A DNA stretch of 6,264 bases from an uncultured Oscillibacter sp. (GTDB lineage: Bacteria > Bacillota > Clostridia > Oscillospirales > Oscillospiraceae): assembly GCA_905236835.1 (NCBI GenBank), contig CAJOQY010000052.1, positions 1 through 6,264 on the forward strand. The letters run 5' to 3'. The translations under genes and the position numbers were made by a program. The notes below the pieces were generated by a model. That model saw nothing but the letters and a program-made list of their open reading frames with translations, searched no databases and was not told the origin of the DNA. Of the stretch, positions 5,251 through 6,264 are shown in pieces. How positions within the stretch are numbered: position 1 is the stretch's first letter; each line of letters begins with the position of its first letter.

Positions 5251-6264
5251 GGAATAATTTCAAGACATCCTGAACCGTCACGAACAGCATGAATAATAAT
5301 AAAACAGCCATGCCCGCCGCGTTGACGGCGGCCTGATATTTTTCAGGCACGGGACGCTTGAAAAATAACAACGCCAGCGCGTCGATTAATAAAAAGAATA
5401 TCCTTCCGCCGTCGAGCGCGGGAAACGGGAGCAAATTCATCACGGCAAGATTGATCGCGATCAGCGCGGCGAAATAAAATATATTCTGCGCCGCGTCGGA
5501 CGCCGTTTCCGATTGCTCCCCGACTTCCGTAATGGTCGTCACAATGCCAACCGGCCCGCTTAATTCTTTCACCGACGCCCCGCCCGTGAAAAGCTGTACC
5601 AGACTGAATCTGACCAACTGTACGAAATCCAGAGCGTTATACCAGCTATAACGCAAATGCGACATAAAATCCGCGGGTATCTCGTGAAGTCCGACATAAA
5701 GGCCGAATCCGGTATATGTTCCGCCGTTGGAATCCGAATATTCCCGCCGCGTCATGGGGAATTGATTTAAAACGATTTTTTCACCGTCCCGCAGAACCGT
5801 CAAATCTATCGTGTCGCCTTTATGATATGACAAAAATAACGACGCGTCCCCGCGCAGATACGTCCGCCAGCCGTCGATTTTATAAAACACATCCCCGGCC
5901 ATTAATCCGTTTTCGCCCTCTAACGGAAATTCCGGCGCGAATCCGGTAATTTCATCCGTCAGATACGCCGCCGCGCCGGTATATAAGCAAAATATAATCA
6001 CAAAGCCCGTCAGAAAATTCATGCCGGACCCGGCGACTAAAATTATAAATTTCTTCCAGATTGGCTGTCTGACGAAAGACCGGGAATCGCCGGTGTCCTC
6101 GTCCTCGCCCTCCATGGCGCAGTAACCGCCGATTGGCAAGGCCCGGAGAGAATATAACGTCTCTTTGCCCTGTTTTTGCCAAATTAACGGCCCCATGCCA
6201 ATAGAATACTCATTCACTTTAACGCCGCATAATTTCGCGGCGATAAAATGCCCCAATTCATGCA
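5246..6264 (-). CDS. rseP: Site-2 intramembrane zinc metalloprotease, RseP/RasP family (5' end outside window)
   Basis: RseP/RasP proteases cut transmembrane substrates such as anti-sigma factors and signal-peptide remnants within the membrane. The gene is open at the window edge: the visible protein begins HELGHF, the HExxH zinc motif, so only about 15-20 N-terminal residues (part of the first membrane segment) should be missing; 338 residues are present. Numbering from the visible His: zinc motif 1-5; SIGMGPLIW about 20-28; ALPIGGYCAMEGE about 41-53; membrane segment about 72-100; one PDZ domain about 105-170 (NGLMAGDVFYKIDG near its start); LSGPVGIV about 234-241; membrane segment about 260-275; NLLPFPALDGGR (276-287) with the third metal ligand Asp in LDGG; last membrane segment about 315-330. 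TTG at 6256 is inside the HExxH motif and is not a start. In Clostridia the gene usually lies between dxr and ispG; here ispG is displaced by about 1.1 kb. Confidence 0.96.
   Translation of the reverse strand, partial: HELGHFIAAKLCGVKVNEYSIGMGPLIWQKQGKETLYSLRALPIGGYCAMEGEDEDTGDSRSFVRQPIWKKFIILVAGSGMNFLTGFVIIFCLYTGAAAYLTDEITGFAPEFPLEGENGLMAGDVFYKIDGWRTYLRGDASLFLSYHKGDTIDLTVLRDGEKIVLNQFPMTRREYSDSNGGTYTGFGLYVGLHEIPADFMSHLRYSWYNALDFVQLVRFSLVQLFTGGASVKELSGPVGIVTTITEVGEQSETASDAAQNIFYFAALIAINLAVMNLLPFPALDGGRIFFLLIDALALLFFKRPVPEKYQAAVNAAGMAVLLLFMLFVTVQDVLKLFQ

Noticed and set aside
6254..6256. TTG as the start codon of rseP
   Set aside because: The two preceding codons encode His-Glu, completing the HExxH zinc motif, so the protein must begin beyond the window edge.

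Overview
The window reads as a housekeeping gene cluster of a Gram-positive bacterium of the Bacillota, most likely class Clostridia. The evidence is a PolC-type replicative DNA polymerase and the gene order rseP - ispG - polC, which is a familiar arrangement in Clostridia (family knowledge, not searched here). Overall base composition is near 50% G+C. Species cannot be named from the sequence.

Every supported gene lies on the minus strand, so transcription runs from high to low coordinates. In that order they are: rseP (6264-5246, site-2 intramembrane metalloprotease, only its first few residues cut off by the window edge); an 83-bp spacer containing a 71-bp block made only of A and T; a RimJ/RimL-type GNAT N-acetyltransferase (5162-4623); a Phd/YefM antitoxin (4626-4375); a Txe/YoeB mRNA-interferase toxin (4375-4112); ispG (4122-3046, MEP isoprenoid pathway); a 65-bp spacer; and polC (2980-1, open at the window edge, about 993 of an expected 1400-1450 residues present).

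The striking point is a three-gene cassette (acetyltransferase, antitoxin, toxin) between rseP and ispG, inside what is normally a compact essential cluster. Its genes are tightly joined: a 4-nt ATGA overlap, a 1-nt TAATG overlap, and an 11-nt overlap of the toxin 3' end with the annotated ispG start. The essential isoprenoid and replication genes therefore lie directly downstream of a toxin-antitoxin module and probably share its transcript. The toxin gene is clearly more A+T-rich than its neighbours, which fits later acquisition.

A second oddity is in PolC. Its N-terminal domain I is followed directly by a Gly/Asn/Ser/Arg-rich linker of about 77 residues with an internal 33-bp tandem repeat. 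The usual NTD-II appears to be missing. The rest of the visible protein (OB fold, PHP domain with inserted 3'-5' exonuclease, four-cysteine zinc element, start of the catalytic palm) carries its key residues.

I saw no RNA genes, CRISPR arrays, insertion sequences or phage genes. Apart from the TA cassette and the PolC linker, the window looks ordinary.
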